From assembly GCA_036274645.1 (NCBI GenBank), contig DASUFH010000013.1, positions 1-12,115 on the forward strand: 12,115 nt of DNA, written 5' to 3'. A program made the translations under genes and the position numbers. Under the pieces are notes generated by a model that saw nothing but the letters and a program-made list of their open reading frames with translations, searched no databases and had not been told where the DNA came from. Shown here one piece after another: positions 1 through 7,081 of the stretch (position 1 is the stretch's first letter; the number at the start of each line of letters is the position of its first letter). The stretch comes from DASUFH01 sp036274645 (GTDB lineage: Bacteria > Acidobacteriota > Terriglobia > 20CM-2-55-15).

Positions 1-1
1 C

Positions 2-1711
2 GGGATCCTGACCAACGACGCCGCCTTCGCGCCCGCAGCAGTCTCGGTCAACAACGCCTCTGTTCTCGAAGGCGCGCCGGGTGGTTCCACAATGGCGACG
101 GTCTTTCTGACCCTTTCCCATCCGGTCATGGACGGCGCCTCCGTGAACTGGACGACAACCGCCGGCTCCGCTTCCGCCGGAATCGACTATACCGCCGCTT
201 CCGGAACCGCAACTTTTGCCGCGGGCATCCAGTCCGTCGCCATCATGATTCCGATCGCCGGCGACAGTTTGTGGGAGTCCGACGAAACCTTCAACGTGCT
301 GCTCTCGAATCCGGTGGGCCTCGTGATCGACAGAGGGGCCGCCACCGTCACGATTCTCAACGATGACGCCGCGCCGCAGGTTTCCGTGGCCATCATCGAC
401 GCGACAGGGTCGGAACAGAACCGCGATCCTCTCGCGTTTGCGATTACACGGACGGCAAATCTCACGGGAGACATCGTCGTCAACCTGTCCTGGGCGGGAA
501 CGGCGACTCTGATTTCCGACTACACCCTGAGCGTGACGGGCGGCGTACTGGCGGCGAACGGGAGTACTCTGACTCTGGCGTCCGGCGCGACGTCGGCCAC
601 GATCACGGTGACGCCGGTCGACGATACCGTGATTGAAACCGCCGAAACCGTCCAGCTTGCCGTTGCCTCGGGCGCCGGGTATCTCATCGGCGCCCCTTCA
701 TCGCAGACGGGAACCATTGCGGACAACGACCTTCCCCGGTTGTCTGTGGCGGATGTGTCCGTCACCGAAGGAAACAGCGGCGCCAAGACCGTTGCCGTGA
801 CAGTGACCCTGTCGGCCGCAAGTCCTTTCCCCGTAACGGTTTCCTATGCGACATCGAACGGCACGGCCACAACGCCGTCCGATTACCAGAGCGCTTCGGG
901 AACGCTCACGTTTGCGGCCGGCGTCACCACGCAGACGATCAACGTCGTTGTGGTCGGCGACAGGGTCAAGGAATCCAATGAGACATTCAAGGTCATCCTG
1001 TCCAATCCGACCGGGGCCACGATCGCGACAAGTACGGCAACGGTCACGATCCTCGACGATGAGAAGGCCCTGTTAGCCGACGCGCCGTCCTCAGGCAGGG
1101 GCGCGAATGGCGCCGGGTTGACGGCGGCGCAATTGACGGCGGCGCAATTGACCGCGGCGCAATTGACCGCGGTTGTCGAGCAGGCGGAGGCCGCCTGGCT
1201 CGCCGTGAATCCCACAGCCGACTTCAGGGACGTGTCGTTCTCTGTGGTGGAGATGGACGGCGCCATTCTGGGTCTCACCGCAGGTCGCGAGATCACCCTG
1301 GACGCGACGGCCGCCGGATATGGCTGGTTCATCGATCCCACACCGGTGGGATCGAACGACCCCCGCCGTCCGTTGCTCGACGGCCGGATGGATCTGCTGA
1401 CCGTGATCGAACACGAACTCGGTCACGCGCTGGGCCTGGATCATGACGATGCGCCCGTCTACGGCGTCATGGACGATCATCTCTCGTCCGGTGTCCGGTA
1501 TCTGGTGAGGGATGCGGCCGGACCCGCGTCGTGGGAAATCGCTGTGGGACAGCCGTCCGCGGTTCGGCGAACGGAGACGAGCCTGATCGATTGGGACAAT
1601 GGAAATTGGAATGGCGACCAACCGTTCGAGGCCATCCGGTCGCTAAAGGGACATCCGTTCCGCGGCCTCCTGTCGAAACTCAGCCGGAAGGCGCGCTGGT
1701 TCGTTTCCTAG
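2..1711 (+). CDS. Calx-beta repeat protein with C-terminal matrixin-like metalloprotease module (5' partial)
   Basis: The reading frame is open from the left edge and reads GILTND and a further Calx-beta start before the first ATG at 92, so the true start lies outside the window. Numbering from that ATG, one Calx-beta domain ends near residue 92, a second spans about 96-213 and a third about 217-324; each ends in the typical TV(T)ILNDD-like strand. A linker with AAQLT repeats (about 343-360) leads to a C-terminal module of about 180 residues. This holds HELGHALGLDH at 441-451, the three-histidine zinc site with catalytic Glu442 of matrixin/metzincin proteases, followed by a Met-turn candidate, YGVMDD, at 457-462. 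Preceding segments ITLDATAAGYGWFIDPTP and MDLLTVIEHELGH resemble the tail domain common on giant cadherin/VCBS/Calx-beta surface proteins. Calx-beta domains usually bind calcium, so a secreted adhesin or matrix protein is likely. Whether the protease is active is unknown. No clear sorting signal is visible at the C-terminus. Confidence 0.88.
   Translation, partial: GILTNDAAFAPAAVSVNNASVLEGAPGGSTMATVFLTLSHPVMDGASVNWTTTAGSASAGIDYTAASGTATFAAGIQSVAIMIPIAGDSLWESDETFNVLLSNPVGLVIDRGAATVTILNDDAAPQVSVAIIDATGSEQNRDPLAFAITRTANLTGDIVVNLSWAGTATLISDYTLSVTGGVLAANGSTLTLASGATSATITVTPVDDTVIETAETVQLAVASGAGYLIGAPSSQTGTIADNDLPRLSVADVSVTEGNSGAKTVAVTVTLSAASPFPVTVSYATSNGTATTPSDYQSASGTLTFAAGVTTQTINVVVVGDRVKESNETFKVILSNPTGATIATSTATVTILDDEKALLADAPSSGRGANGAGLTAAQLTAAQLTAAQLTAVVEQAEAAWLAVNPTADFRDVSFSVVEMDGAILGLTAGREITLDATAAGYGWFIDPTPVGSNDPRRPLLDGRMDLLTVIEHELGHALGLDHDDAPVYGVMDDHLSSGVRYLVRDAAGPASWEIAVGQPSAVRRTETSLIDWDNGNWNGDQPFEAIRSLKGHPFRGLLSKLSRKARWFVS
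1118..1174 (+). repeat. 15-bp in-frame tandem repeat encoding LTAAQ units
   Basis: Three full units (1118-1132, 1133-1147, 1148-1162) and a partial fourth (1163-1174) follow the pattern TTGACSGCGGCGCAA, with one synonymous C/G difference separating the first two units from the later ones. They encode LTAAQ repeated three times and then LTAV. The repeat lies in the linker between the last Calx-beta domain and the metalloprotease module. Because the unit is a multiple of three, copy number can change by slippage without breaking the frame, altering linker length only. Confidence 0.9.
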
Positions 1712-1720
1712 CTCGAGCCT

Positions 1721-2165
1721 CTGCTTGTAGGGGCGGTCTATGACCGCCCTTGGGGAGTTTGGACCTTTTGCCGACACCCGGGCCAGTGAATTTCACGTTT
1801 ACGTCTCGAATCTGCCGCTTCGTCTCAGTGGATTGACGTACACGAAGTGTGCGTAACGTTATTGAAGCGCGGATTCCCCGCCTTGGCGAAGGCGGGGGAG
1901 GCTGCGGCCATAAAGAAAATGCCTGCCTCCATAATGGCCGCAGACGGGGCGGTTCGTGGAACTACCTTATAGATTTTGTCGTATTTGCAGCAAGTTTCAA
2001 TCGGATGTTTATCGAACCGCCCCGTCCGCGCCTATCCAGGGAACGGGGCCATTTTCTATATGGCGCGGCCACCCCGCCTTCGCCAAGGCGGGGAATACGC
2101 CTGCGTCGAAAAGCTCTCAAATCTCCAAACTCCAGGGGCGGTCATAGACCGCCCCTGCAAGCAGG
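1721..2165. repeat. Dispersed nested-palindrome repeat, copy 1 (non-coding, MITE/REPIN-like)
   Basis: This stretch fills the gap between the Calx-beta gene and the binding-protein gene. It is matched by a second copy in the same orientation at 9191-9739. Read as one unit it is a long imperfect inverted repeat. The outer palindrome at 1730-1750 is the reverse complement of the one at 2134-2156. The hairpin at 1876-1897 is the exact reverse complement of the hairpin at 2072-2093. A 14-bp perfect inverted repeat (1943-1956 with 2013-2026) closes a central loop of 56 nt. An AAGAAAATGCC segment near 1912-1923 opposes GGCCATTTTC at 2047-2056. Small ORFs in the unit do not stay in the same frame between the copies, so I call it non-coding. 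No transposase is linked. It could be a MITE, a compound REP element, or a structured RNA. Confidence 0.85.
1943..2026. repeat. Central inverted repeat of copy 1 with conserved loop
   Basis: GACGGGGCGGTTCG at 1943-1956 is the perfect reverse complement of CGAACCGCCCCGTC at 2013-2026. The 56-nt interior (1957-2012) is AT-richer than its surroundings and is about nine-tenths identical to the interior of copy 2 (9496-9550), differing by a few substitutions and one deleted base. Conservation of the loop as well as the stem means the core is not just a terminator stem. Confidence 0.85.
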
Positions 2166-2191
2166 TGGGGAAAACGCTCTCGTCTCATCAC

Positions 2192-3070
2192 TTACAGCTT
2201 CCGCTCGGCGAGAAACTCTCGGACGACCTCCTGCGCGTCGCGGTGTTCGCCGTCGACGGCATAGTTGAGGCGCCGCATGTCTTCAGCCGTGATCTTTCCC
2301 GCCAGGGCCGCCAGCGCGTCTCGAAGAGCCGGGAAGCGCTGGAGCGCTTCGCGATTCACGATGGGAACGGCTTCGTATGGCGGGAAATAGCGCTGGTCGT
2401 CCTGCAGCACGACGAAGCCTCGCGCCGCAATGACACCGTCGGTCGCGTTGCCGGCCACGAGATCCACCTGCTTTTCATCGAGGGCGCGGTAGAGCAGACC
2501 GAGGTCCATCAGCAGCGGGTCCCGGGCAAACTTCAGGTTGTAGGCGCGAGCCAGGCCCGGAAAACCGTCGGGCCGTTCCATGAATTCGTAGCCGAAGCCG
2601 GCGCGCCACTGTCTGGCGGGCTCGGCGATGTCGCTCAGCGAGTGGAGGTTCAGCCGCCTGGCGTCATCGCCGCGAATGACAATGGCGAAGGAGTTGTCGA
2701 ACCCCAGAGGCTCGGTGACTTCGAGATTGAACTGCCGGCCGTAATCCTCGGTGACGCGCCGCCGCGCTTCGGCGGGGTCCGTCGTCGATTCCTCGTGGAG
2801 GACCGCTGTCAGCGCGGTTCCCGTGTATTCGACATAGAGATCGATCTGGCCGGACTTGACGGCCTCGTGGCAGATCAGCGTGCCGCCCAGATTGACCCGC
2901 CGGTCCACCAGAACACCGAGCTTCGACTCGATGTGCTGGGCCAGCAGTTCGGCGAGGACCGTCTGTTCGGTGAAGTTTTTCGATCCGATGACAAGATGCG
3001 ACGGCTTATTCCCTCCGCATGCGGCGAGAACGAGCACGGGCGTGATCAGCGCTGCCAGTAGTGTCTTCAT
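2192..3070 (-). CDS. Glycine betaine/choline-type ABC transporter substrate-binding lipoprotein (OpuAC/OsmF family)
   Basis: The mature protein would be anchored in the cell envelope and deliver a quaternary-amine compatible solute to the permease encoded just upstream. From the ATG at 3070 the protein has 292 residues and starts with a lipoprotein signal: MKTLLAAL, a hydrophobic core, and the lipobox LAAC with the lipidated Cys at residue 18. VIGSKNFTEQ at about 27-36 is the signature of the OpuAC/ProX/OsmF fold, and LGGTLICHEAVKSGQIDLYVEYTGT follows as expected. An in-frame TTG at 3088 would add six residues, but it would overlap the permease stop and spoil the lipoprotein signal, so 3070 is preferred. 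The gene starts 4 bp after the permease stop and is last in a three-gene set. Glycine betaine, choline, carnitine and proline betaine cannot be told apart from sequence alone. Confidence 0.9.
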   Translation of the reverse strand: MKTLLAALITPVLVLAACGGNKPSHLVIGSKNFTEQTVLAELLAQHIESKLGVLVDRRVNLGGTLICHEAVKSGQIDLYVEYTGTALTAVLHEESTTDPAEARRRVTEDYGRQFNLEVTEPLGFDNSFAIVIRGDDARRLNLHSLSDIAEPARQWRAGFGYEFMERPDGFPGLARAYNLKFARDPLLMDLGLLYRALDEKQVDLVAGNATDGVIAARGFVVLQDDQRYFPPYEAVPIVNREALQRFPALRDALAALAGKITAEDMRRLNYAVDGEHRDAQEVVREFLAERKL

Positions 3071-3074
3071 ATCT

Positions 3075-3710
3075 CTATAGTGTCCCAAACGCGGCGCCGA
3101 GTCTGCGTTCGATCCATCCGAATCCCAGGTCGGCCAGGATGGCCAGAATGGCCGCAGGAACGGCGCCGGCGAGAATCACCGTGTTGTTGACCATGGTGAG
3201 TCCCTGAAAGATGAATGTTCCCAGGCCGCCGGCGCCGACCGCCGCCGCGATGGTGGCGACGCCCACTGAAGTGACGGCGGCAACGCGAACGCCGGCGAGG
3301 ATTACACCCATGGCGAGTGGCAATTCAACCTCCCAGAGCATCTGCCGGCGCGTCATTCCCATGCCGCGCGCGGCCTCGATGACGGCGCGGTCGACGCCGG
3401 CAATGCCCACACACGTGTTGCGCAGAATCGGGAGAAGGGCATAAAGAGCCAGGGCGATGATGGCGGTTGGCGCGCCGATTCCTGTGGCCGGGATCAGGAA
3501 GCCGAACAGGGCCAGACTCGGAACCGTCTGCATGACATTGGCAAATCCCAGCGCCCATCGCTTGAGCGCCGGCCGGCGGGCAGCGGCCACACCGAGCGGG
3601 ATGCCGATGGCGGTGGCCGCGCCGATGGCGACGCCCACCAGTTCCAGATGCTCGAGGGTGAGACTGAGCACCCGATGGCCGTTGCGGAGAAGGTAGTTGA
3701 CCAGGTCCAT
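3075..3710 (-). CDS. Osmoprotectant ABC transporter permease (OpuB/ProW/YehW family)
   Basis: This 211-residue integral membrane protein would form the channel of the compatible-solute importer, probably as a homodimer because only one permease gene is present. About five hydrophobic helices can be seen (near residues 22-45, 53-73, 79-97, 132-163 and 173-195). The cytoplasmic coupling loop has the family EAA motif at about 112-140, EAARGMGMTRRQMLWEVELP. MQTVPSLALFGFLIP and VGAGGLGTFIFQGL are typical of OpuB-type permeases. Its ATG at 3710 overlaps the TAA of the ATPase gene by one base (TAATG), which implies translational coupling. The binding-protein gene follows after 4 bp. The length is normal for this permease class. 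Confidence 0.92.
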   Translation of the reverse strand: MDLVNYLLRNGHRVLSLTLEHLELVGVAIGAATAIGIPLGVAAARRPALKRWALGFANVMQTVPSLALFGFLIPATGIGAPTAIIALALYALLPILRNTCVGIAGVDRAVIEAARGMGMTRRQMLWEVELPLAMGVILAGVRVAAVTSVGVATIAAAVGAGGLGTFIFQGLTMVNNTVILAGAVPAAILAILADLGFGWIERRLGAAFGTL

Positions 3711-4498
3711 TATTCAGGTCCTTCGGGAAATGGCGGCGATGTTCCGGGAACGGAGTCGCCGGCCGCGGCAAGGAATTGCCGGATCCGCGGATCGGAGGCG
3801 TTCATGAAGTCGCGGGCCGCGTGGGCCGCCACCAGCCGTCCTTCCTCGAGCAGCGCAATGCGGCTGCCCAGACGCACCGCCTCGCGAATGTCGTGAGTGA
3901 CGAACACGATCGTTTTGCCGAGCGAGGTGGCCAGGCTTCTGAACTCGCGCTGCAGCTCCGCGCGCGTGATCGGATCGAGGGCGCCGAACGGCTCATCCAT
4001 CAACAGGATGGGAGGATCGGCGGCCAGCGCCCGCGCCACCCCGGCCCGCTGGCGCTGGCCGCCGGAAAGCTCGTGCGGGCGGCGCGAGGCGACCTCGCCG
4101 GGAGGAAGGCCCACCAGCTGCATCATTTCCAGCACGCGTTGCTGGATCCGCTCGGCGGGCCAGCCTTCCAGCCGCGGTACCACCCCGACATTGCGTTCGA
4201 TGGTGAAGTGCGGGAATAGTCCCGTCTCCTGAATCACGTACCCGAGCCGGCGCCGCAGCGCAATGGGGTCCCAGTCGAGCGTCGAGCGGCCTTCGACCCG
4301 CACGTCTCCTGCGGTCGGATCGAGTAACCGGTTGATCAGTTTGAGGAGCGTGGTCTTGCCCGAACCGCTGCGACCGATAAGCGCGACGGTTTCTCCGCGC
4401 TCGATGCGCAGATTGATTTCGGAGAGCAGCGTTCGGCCACCGGGCAGACTGAAACCGGCCCGCCGGAATTCAATCATTGGCATTTCCGCTTCAGGCAT
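3710..4498 (-). CDS. Osmoprotectant ABC transporter ATP-binding protein (OpuA/ProV-like, no CBS domains)
   Basis: This cytoplasmic ATPase powers the importer. All nucleotide-binding motifs are present in the 262 residues: Walker A GRSGSGKTT at 42-50, Q-loop Gln90, signature LSGGQRQR at 144-151, Walker B ILLMDEP at 164-170 and H-loop His202. The best match is to the glycine betaine/proline/choline branch, supported by the permease and binding-protein genes directly downstream. Many OpuCA/ProV relatives have a C-terminal pair of CBS domains that sense ionic strength. Here the protein stops about 60 residues after the H-loop with a short Pro-rich tail, so that sensor is missing. Start choice is uncertain: ATGs at 4498, 4483 and 4477 are all in frame and none has a strong ribosome binding site. 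Confidence 0.9.
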   Translation of the reverse strand: MPEAEMPMIEFRRAGFSLPGGRTLLSEINLRIERGETVALIGRSGSGKTTLLKLINRLLDPTAGDVRVEGRSTLDWDPIALRRRLGYVIQETGLFPHFTIERNVGVVPRLEGWPAERIQQRVLEMMQLVGLPPGEVASRRPHELSGGQRQRAGVARALAADPPILLMDEPFGALDPITRAELQREFRSLATSLGKTIVFVTHDIREAVRLGSRIALLEEGRLVAAHAARDFMNASDPRIRQFLAAAGDSVPGTSPPFPEGPE

Positions 4499-4760
4499 TG
4501 GCTAGCAAGCGTACCAGATGGCGGGCGCGGCGCCGGAGCGCGTTAAACAACGAAATTGGAACGGGCCTCCGGGCCGCCTTACCTTTTTGAAGTCCTCGCA
4601 GCGCGGCTTCAGGCGCGCGTGGCTCGCCTAATTCGTTGCAACGACAAGGAGGCGGCGCTCGTTTCGGCCGTTTGTCATCAACTGGCAGCGCGATTGCATT
4701 TCCACGCGCAATTGACAGCGACGCCGGACGGCGGAGCTCTTCACACTGAGGAGAACAACG
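4499..4760. promoter_or_regulatory. Divergent intergenic region with palindrome and 30-bp-spaced direct repeats upstream of cynA
   Basis: This 262-bp gap separates the divergent osmoprotectant and cyanate operons and must hold promoters for both. TCGTTGCAACGA at 4633-4644 is a perfect 12-bp palindrome. CAACTGGCAGCG (4679-4690) and CAATTGACAGCG (4709-4720) match at 10 of 12 positions and start exactly 30 bp apart, about three helical turns. The second one contains TTGACA (4712-4717), a possible -35 box, but no convincing -10 box lies at the right spacing. GAGGAG at 4748-4753 is the ribosome binding site for cynA, 7 nt before its ATG. No regulator gene is adjacent. Which protein, if any, binds these sites is unknown. 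Confidence 0.4.
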
Positions 4761-6164
4761 ATGGCTGATCGAATCGATACGCGCGCAAACTCTGATCGCC
4801 GGACCGCGCCCGGCTTCTCGGAGTGTTCGGGTTCCAGTTGCGGTCACGCGGACGCCCATCACCCGGACGCTCGGACTGACGCGGCAGGGGCGCCGGCCGG
4901 CCCCCCATCCTATGAATCCACGATGGAGCGCATGGTCGAAAATGCCGTGATGAACGCCGTGTTTCCGGACCCGATCCGGCGGCGCGAATTCATTGAACGT
5001 GTCGGCAAGACCGCCGCCGCCGCGCTGGTAGCCTCGTTTTTCCCTCTGGATACCGCGAAAGCGATGGCGGCAGAGCCCGTCCAGAACATCGAAAAGAAGG
5101 ACCTGAGCATCGGCTTTATTCCCATTACGTGCGCTACGCCCATCATCATGGCGGAGCCGATGGGCTTCTATAAGAAACATGGCCTGAACGCGACCGTCCG
5201 TCGCGCGTCGGGCTGGGCGGTGGTTCGCGACTGGGCGGTCAACAAGGAAGTCGATGCCGCGCACATGCTTTCTCCGATGCCGCTGGCGATCACGCTCGGC
5301 GCGGGTTCTCCCGCCGTTCCTTTCTTCATGCCGGCGGTGGAAAACATCAACGGCCAGGCCATCACGCTGCACACCAAACACAAGGGCGTGAAGGGACCGC
5401 AGGACATGAAAGGATTTCGTTTCTGTGTGCCGTTCCAATATTCGATGCACAACTACCTGCTCCGCTACTACCTGGCGGAGGGTGGAGTCCACCCCGATCA
5501 GGATGTGCAGATCCGCGTGGTGCCGCCACCGGAAATGGTCGCGAATCTGAACGCAGGAAACGTCGATGGATATCTGGCGCCGGATCCGTTCAACCAGCGT
5601 GCGGTCTACGAGAATGTCGGATTCATTTTCAAGCTGACCAAAGAGATCTGGGACGGCCATCCCTGCTGCGCGTTCGCCATCTCCAGGGAGTTCACGGAGA
5701 AGTATCCCAACACGTTCCTGGCCCTGTTCAAGGCGATTGTGGACGCGACCCACTACTCTTCGAATCCGGCCAACCGGCGCGAAATCGCGAAAGCGATTGC
5801 CCCCACGAATTACCTGAATCAGCCGGTTGTCGTGCTGGAGCAGGTGCTGACCGGAAAGTTTGCCGATGGCCTGGGCAACATCCGCGACGTCCCCGACCGG
5901 ATCAACTTTGATCCGTTCCCGTGGCATTCCATGGCGATCTGGATCCTGACGCAGATGAAACGCTGGAAACACGTGGAAACCGCCTTCAACTACAAACAGG
6001 TCGCCGAACAGGTCTACCTGGCCGCGAAGTGCGACGATCTGATTGCCCAGCTGGGTTACAAGAAGAACGGGACGACATACAAGAAGCACATCATCATGGG
6101 CAAGGAGTTTGATCCCGCCAAACCGGACGACTACGTGGCCAGCTTCAAGATCCGGAATGTCTGA
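4761..6164 (+). CDS. cynA: Tat-exported cyanate ABC transporter substrate-binding protein (NrtA/CynA family)
   Basis: This 467-residue protein would capture cyanate outside the inner membrane. A strong GAGGAG site 7 nt upstream supports the ATG at 4761. The first 70 residues form an unusual leader with C22, C27, H29, H33 and H34 (ECSGSSCGHADAHH). A twin-arginine signal follows: RRREFI at 73-78, then the hydrophobic stretch TAAAALVASFF, with possible cleavage near AMAAEP (about 101-106). The rest fits the NrtA/CmpA/SsuA class: LSIGFIPITCATPIIMAEPMGFYKKHGL, a PQDMKGFRFCVPFQYSMHN segment and a GYLAPDPFNQRAVYENVGFI segment. The same family also serves nitrate, bicarbonate, sulfonates and taurine. 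Cyanate is assigned because cynS lies inside the same operon. The cynB start follows 6 bp after the stop. Confidence 0.85.
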   Translation: MADRIDTRANSDRRTAPGFSECSGSSCGHADAHHPDARTDAAGAPAGPPSYESTMERMVENAVMNAVFPDPIRRREFIERVGKTAAAALVASFFPLDTAKAMAAEPVQNIEKKDLSIGFIPITCATPIIMAEPMGFYKKHGLNATVRRASGWAVVRDWAVNKEVDAAHMLSPMPLAITLGAGSPAVPFFMPAVENINGQAITLHTKHKGVKGPQDMKGFRFCVPFQYSMHNYLLRYYLAEGGVHPDQDVQIRVVPPPEMVANLNAGNVDGYLAPDPFNQRAVYENVGFIFKLTKEIWDGHPCCAFAISREFTEKYPNTFLALFKAIVDATHYSSNPANRREIAKAIAPTNYLNQPVVVLEQVLTGKFADGLGNIRDVPDRINFDPFPWHSMAIWILTQMKRWKHVETAFNYKQVAEQVYLAAKCDDLIAQLGYKKNGTTYKKHIIMGKEFDPAKPDDYVASFKIRNV

Positions 6165-6170
6165 CGCGTC

Positions 6171-7058
6171 ATGAATCCGCTGCTCAGGAAACTCGTTCCC
6201 CCGGCCATGTCGCTTTGTTTCTTTGGCCTGTTTCTCCTCGCGTGGAGTGTGATGACCCGGGGCGGTTCATTCGATCCGTCGGGCAAGACCGAGGATGAAC
6301 TGCTCACCATGGAATTCAATGGCGACATCGTTCGCGATGACGCGGGTAGCTACATCTACAACCCCGAAAAGGTTCGCGGGTTTCCGGGGCCGTCGAAGGT
6401 TTATGAGAAAGCCGTCGAGGAACTCGGGGAAGCGTTCGTGGAGAAGGGAACCAATGACCACGGCATCGGCCTGCTGATCCTGTATACGGTGAAGCGCTTT
6501 GCGATCGGCTTCGTTGCGGCGTCGATCGTGGCAATCATCATTGGTGTCGCGATCGGGCTGAATCGCAGTCTGTTCAAAGCGCTGAATCCGTTTATTCAGA
6601 CGCTCAAGCCGATTTCCCCTCTGGCCTGGATGCCGCTGCTGCTGTACACCGTGCAGGATCCCTTCTGGACCGCAATCCTGGTCGTATTCATGGCTGCGCT
6701 GTGGCCGACGATGGCCAACACGGCGTTCGGCGTCAGCTCGATGCGCAAGGAGTACCTTCGCGTGGCGAGCCTGCTGGAGATGCCGTACTGGAGGCGTCTC
6801 TCCAAGGTGATCCTGCCGGCCGCCGCGCCCGCCATCATCGCCGGCCTGCGCATCTCGTTCGGCAGCGCCCTGGTCGCGGTTGTTCCCGCGGAAATGCTGC
6901 TCGGTGAGCTGGGCGTCGGCTACCTCAGCTGGATCGAATGGAACAATCTCAATATCGCAGGCGTCATCTTTGCGATTGGCGTCGTGGGCGCCGTCGGCGT
7001 TGTGCTCGACTCCGCCTTCAGCCAGCTCGCAAAGCTGATGACCTACCCTGAAATGTAG
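6171..7058 (+). CDS. cynB: Cyanate ABC transporter permease (NrtB/CynB family)
   Basis: This 295-residue inner-membrane permease would pass cyanate from CynA to the cytoplasm. One helix lies at about 11-28. A hydrophilic segment of about 65 residues (30-95), presumably periplasmic, ends in FPGPSKVYEKAVEEL, a conserved entry motif of NrtB/SsuC-type permeases. The core of about five helices follows (near 98-130, 142-160, 164-188, 218-245 and 260-285). The EAA-type coupling loop, EYLRVASLLEMPYWRRLSKV, is at 194-213, just before ILPAAAPAIIAGL. The start is 6 bp after cynA with no strong ribosome binding site, so translation probably relies on coupling. A gap of 23 bp separates it from cynS. Confidence 0.88.
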   Translation: MNPLLRKLVPPAMSLCFFGLFLLAWSVMTRGGSFDPSGKTEDELLTMEFNGDIVRDDAGSYIYNPEKVRGFPGPSKVYEKAVEELGEAFVEKGTNDHGIGLLILYTVKRFAIGFVAASIVAIIIGVAIGLNRSLFKALNPFIQTLKPISPLAWMPLLLYTVQDPFWTAILVVFMAALWPTMANTAFGVSSMRKEYLRVASLLEMPYWRRLSKVILPAAAPAIIAGLRISFGSALVAVVPAEMLLGELGVGYLSWIEWNNLNIAGVIFAIGVVGAVGVVLDSAFSQLAKLMTYPEM

Positions 7059-7081
7059 ACAGACGAAAGGAGAAGAGTTCG

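Noticed and set aside
1956..2147. Small ORF in copy 1 similar to one in copy 2 (starting MELPYRFCRIC)
   Set aside because: The two copies share only the first residues in frame. Single-base indels then shift the frames, which is not how a conserved peptide evolves.
1721..2165. CRISPR array or tandem satellite interpretation of the palindromic repeat
   Set aside because: The palindromes are few, inverted rather than regularly spaced direct repeats, and no cas gene is nearby.
1976..3061. Long plus-strand ORF (361 codons) starting in repeat copy 1
   Set aside because: Most of it lies antisense to the clear OpuAC-family binding-protein gene, and its first part is the non-coding repeat. It shows no recognisable domain.
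4583..4597. CTTTTTG-type run after a GC-rich stem as a terminator in the divergent region
   Set aside because: The stem is short (GGCC pairs only), the run is interrupted, and no gene ends there.
4491..6089. 532-codon minus-strand ORF antisense to cynA
   Set aside because: It is a shadow of the well-supported NrtA/CynA frame in GC-rich DNA, is rich in Arg/His/Gly, and lacks a domain or signal.
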